NCBI RefSeq assembly: GCF_003611275.1
Contig: NZ_CP020694.1
Coordinates: forward strand, 744,001 to 808,000
DNA: 64,000 nucleotides
Direction of reading: 5' to 3'
Source of the DNA: Sulfitobacter sp. D7
GTDB taxonomy: Bacteria; Pseudomonadota; Alphaproteobacteria; Rhodobacterales; Rhodobacteraceae
Below the pieces are notes generated by a model. The model made no database searches and was not told the origin of the DNA. It saw nothing but the letters and a program-made list of their open reading frames with translations. Of this stretch, positions 63,168-64,000 are shown piece after piece. Position 1 is the stretch's first letter, and each line of letters opens with the position of its first letter. The position numbers and the translations under genes were made by a program.

Positions 63168-64000
63168 TGCCGACACGTTCCGAAACGCTGGCGCGGGCGG
63201 CGTCGCTACGCGCGATTTTCGACGCGCAGGGCGCTGTGCTCGTCGAGCCGCCGATCCTGCAACCGGCCGACACGCTGCTGGACCTCTACGGCGAGGACAT
63301 CCGCGCGCGCGCCTACGTCACCTCGGACGCGCTGCGGGGCGAGCAGATGCTGCGCCCCGATTTCACCGTGCCCGTGGTGCAGATGCATATGGCCCATGGG
63401 GCCGAGCCCGCGCGCTATACCTATTCCGGCGAGGTTTTCCGCCGTCAGGAACACGACCCAAACCGCGCCAATGAATACATTCAGGTGGGTTTCGAGGTTT
63501 TCGACCGCGCCGACCCGGCGGCGGCAGATGCCGAGGTTTTCGCCCTGATCGCCGAGGCGATGCAGGGGCTGCCGGTGCGCCCGGTGACGGGGGATATCGG
63601 TGTGCTGATGGCGGCGGTGCAGGGGCTTGATACCTCGCCCGCGCGTAAACAGGCATTGATGCGTCACATCTGGCGCCCGCGCCGCTTTCGCGCGCTGCTG
63701 GACCGCTACGCGGGGCGCACCCCTGTGCCTGCCGGACGCAAAGCGTTGCTGGCCAAGGCAGAGGCCGAGATTTCGGCACCCATGGTCGGACTGCGCTCAC
63801 AGGCAGAGATCGAAGCCCGCGTGGCAGCGCTGCGCGAGGACGCCAAGACCGCGCCGATTTCCGCGCAGCAAGTCGATCTGTTTGAGGCGCTGTTGGAGGT
63901 CAAAGAAACCCTGCCGAACGCGCTGAGCCGCCTGCGCGATCTGGCTGTCGATATGCCCGCCATCGGCGATGCCGTGGCCCGCGTTGCGGCCCGTGCCGAT
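63167..64000 (+). CDS. hisZ: ATP phosphoribosyltransferase regulatory subunit (3' end outside window)
   Basis: 278 codons visible, cut by the window edge. HisZ is a catalytically inactive HisS-like protein that activates the short form of HisG in histidine synthesis. Class II-like motifs are visible: VEPPILQPADTLLDLYGEDI, EQMLRPDFTVPVVQMHMAHG, and YSGEVFRRQEHDPNRANEYI with QVGFEVF. The HisS-specific motif 3 is beyond the part visible here. The ATG overlaps the hisS stop. A hisG gene is expected just past the window. Confidence 0.92.
   Translation, partial: MPTRSETLARAASLRAIFDAQGAVLVEPPILQPADTLLDLYGEDIRARAYVTSDALRGEQMLRPDFTVPVVQMHMAHGAEPARYTYSGEVFRRQEHDPNRANEYIQVGFEVFDRADPAAADAEVFALIAEAMQGLPVRPVTGDIGVLMAAVQGLDTSPARKQALMRHIWRPRRFRALLDRYAGRTPVPAGRKALLAKAEAEISAPMVGLRSQAEIEARVAALREDAKTAPISAQQVDLFEALLEVKETLPNALSRLRDLAVDMPAIGDAVARVAARAD

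Noticed and set aside
1..64000. CRISPR array, rRNA operon or prophage structural genes
   Set aside because: I found no regularly spaced repeats, no rRNA-like sequence and no capsid, terminase or tail genes.

Overview
The window looks like chromosomal DNA of an alphaproteobacterium of the Rhodobacteraceae (Roseobacter group). The reasons are the GC-rich, densely overlapping core genes, the hisS-hisZ pair, a dimethylglycine/sarcosine-dehydrogenase-type enzyme and a xanthine dehydrogenase operon joined to a BMP-type ABC importer. About 35.1-64.0 kb is ordinary core genome. About 1-35.1 kb is accessory DNA ending at a tRNA-Gln(UUG) gene.

Region 1 (1-9.1 kb) is a defence-like block. It holds a type I restriction-modification operon (hsdM, hsdS, a small GIY-YIG-like protein, hsdR cut by the window edge), a GSU2403-family nucleotidyltransferase-fold protein upstream, a tiny ORF with 13 consecutive histidines just before hsdM, a small ribbon-helix-helix-like protein and a DUF5655/PD-(D/E)XK-like protein.

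Region 2 (9,152-35,149) is bounded by an exact 22-bp direct repeat. The right copy is the 3' end of tRNA-Gln and the left copy is a lone duplicate. I read this as a 26-kb genomic island whose integrase (944 aa) starts two bases from the att repeat. Cargo: a DnaQ-like exonuclease behind a hairpin leader; a decayed IS3-family transposase; a regulated catabolic operon (AraC regulator, three-subunit molybdenum hydroxylase, acyl-CoA ligase, crotonase-fold enzyme, BenE-type transporter) whose order matches the 2-furoate pathway hmfABCDE; an HPP-CBS membrane protein; an unclassified transporter; a graveyard of TetR, IS66 and GNAT fragments; a translationally coupled pair of large tyrosine recombinases; a KAP-NTPase fragment without its ATPase half; a tRNA-Asn 3' fragment; and a KfrA-like protein with a perfect palindrome at its start. 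The island is a mosaic: the catabolic operon is GC-rich like the core, while the recombinase part is visibly AT-richer.

Region 3 (35.2-64 kb) is core: a BON-MscS channel, quinone-reductase-type MDR enzyme, SH3-domain protein, 2-hydroxyacid dehydrogenase, FAD-linked D-2-hydroxyacid oxidase, GcvT-type oxidase, GH25 lipoprotein, DUF938 methyltransferase, aldo/keto reductase, GST, a seven-gene operon xdhABC plus ABC importer (purine uptake and oxidation), dnaE, a lipoprotein, slyX, hisS and a partial hisZ.

The least familiar items are the integrase with a C-terminal PemK/MazF-like domain, the GIY-YIG-like gene inside the hsd operon, the poly-His mini-ORF and the recombinase pair abutting a beheaded KAP NTPase.
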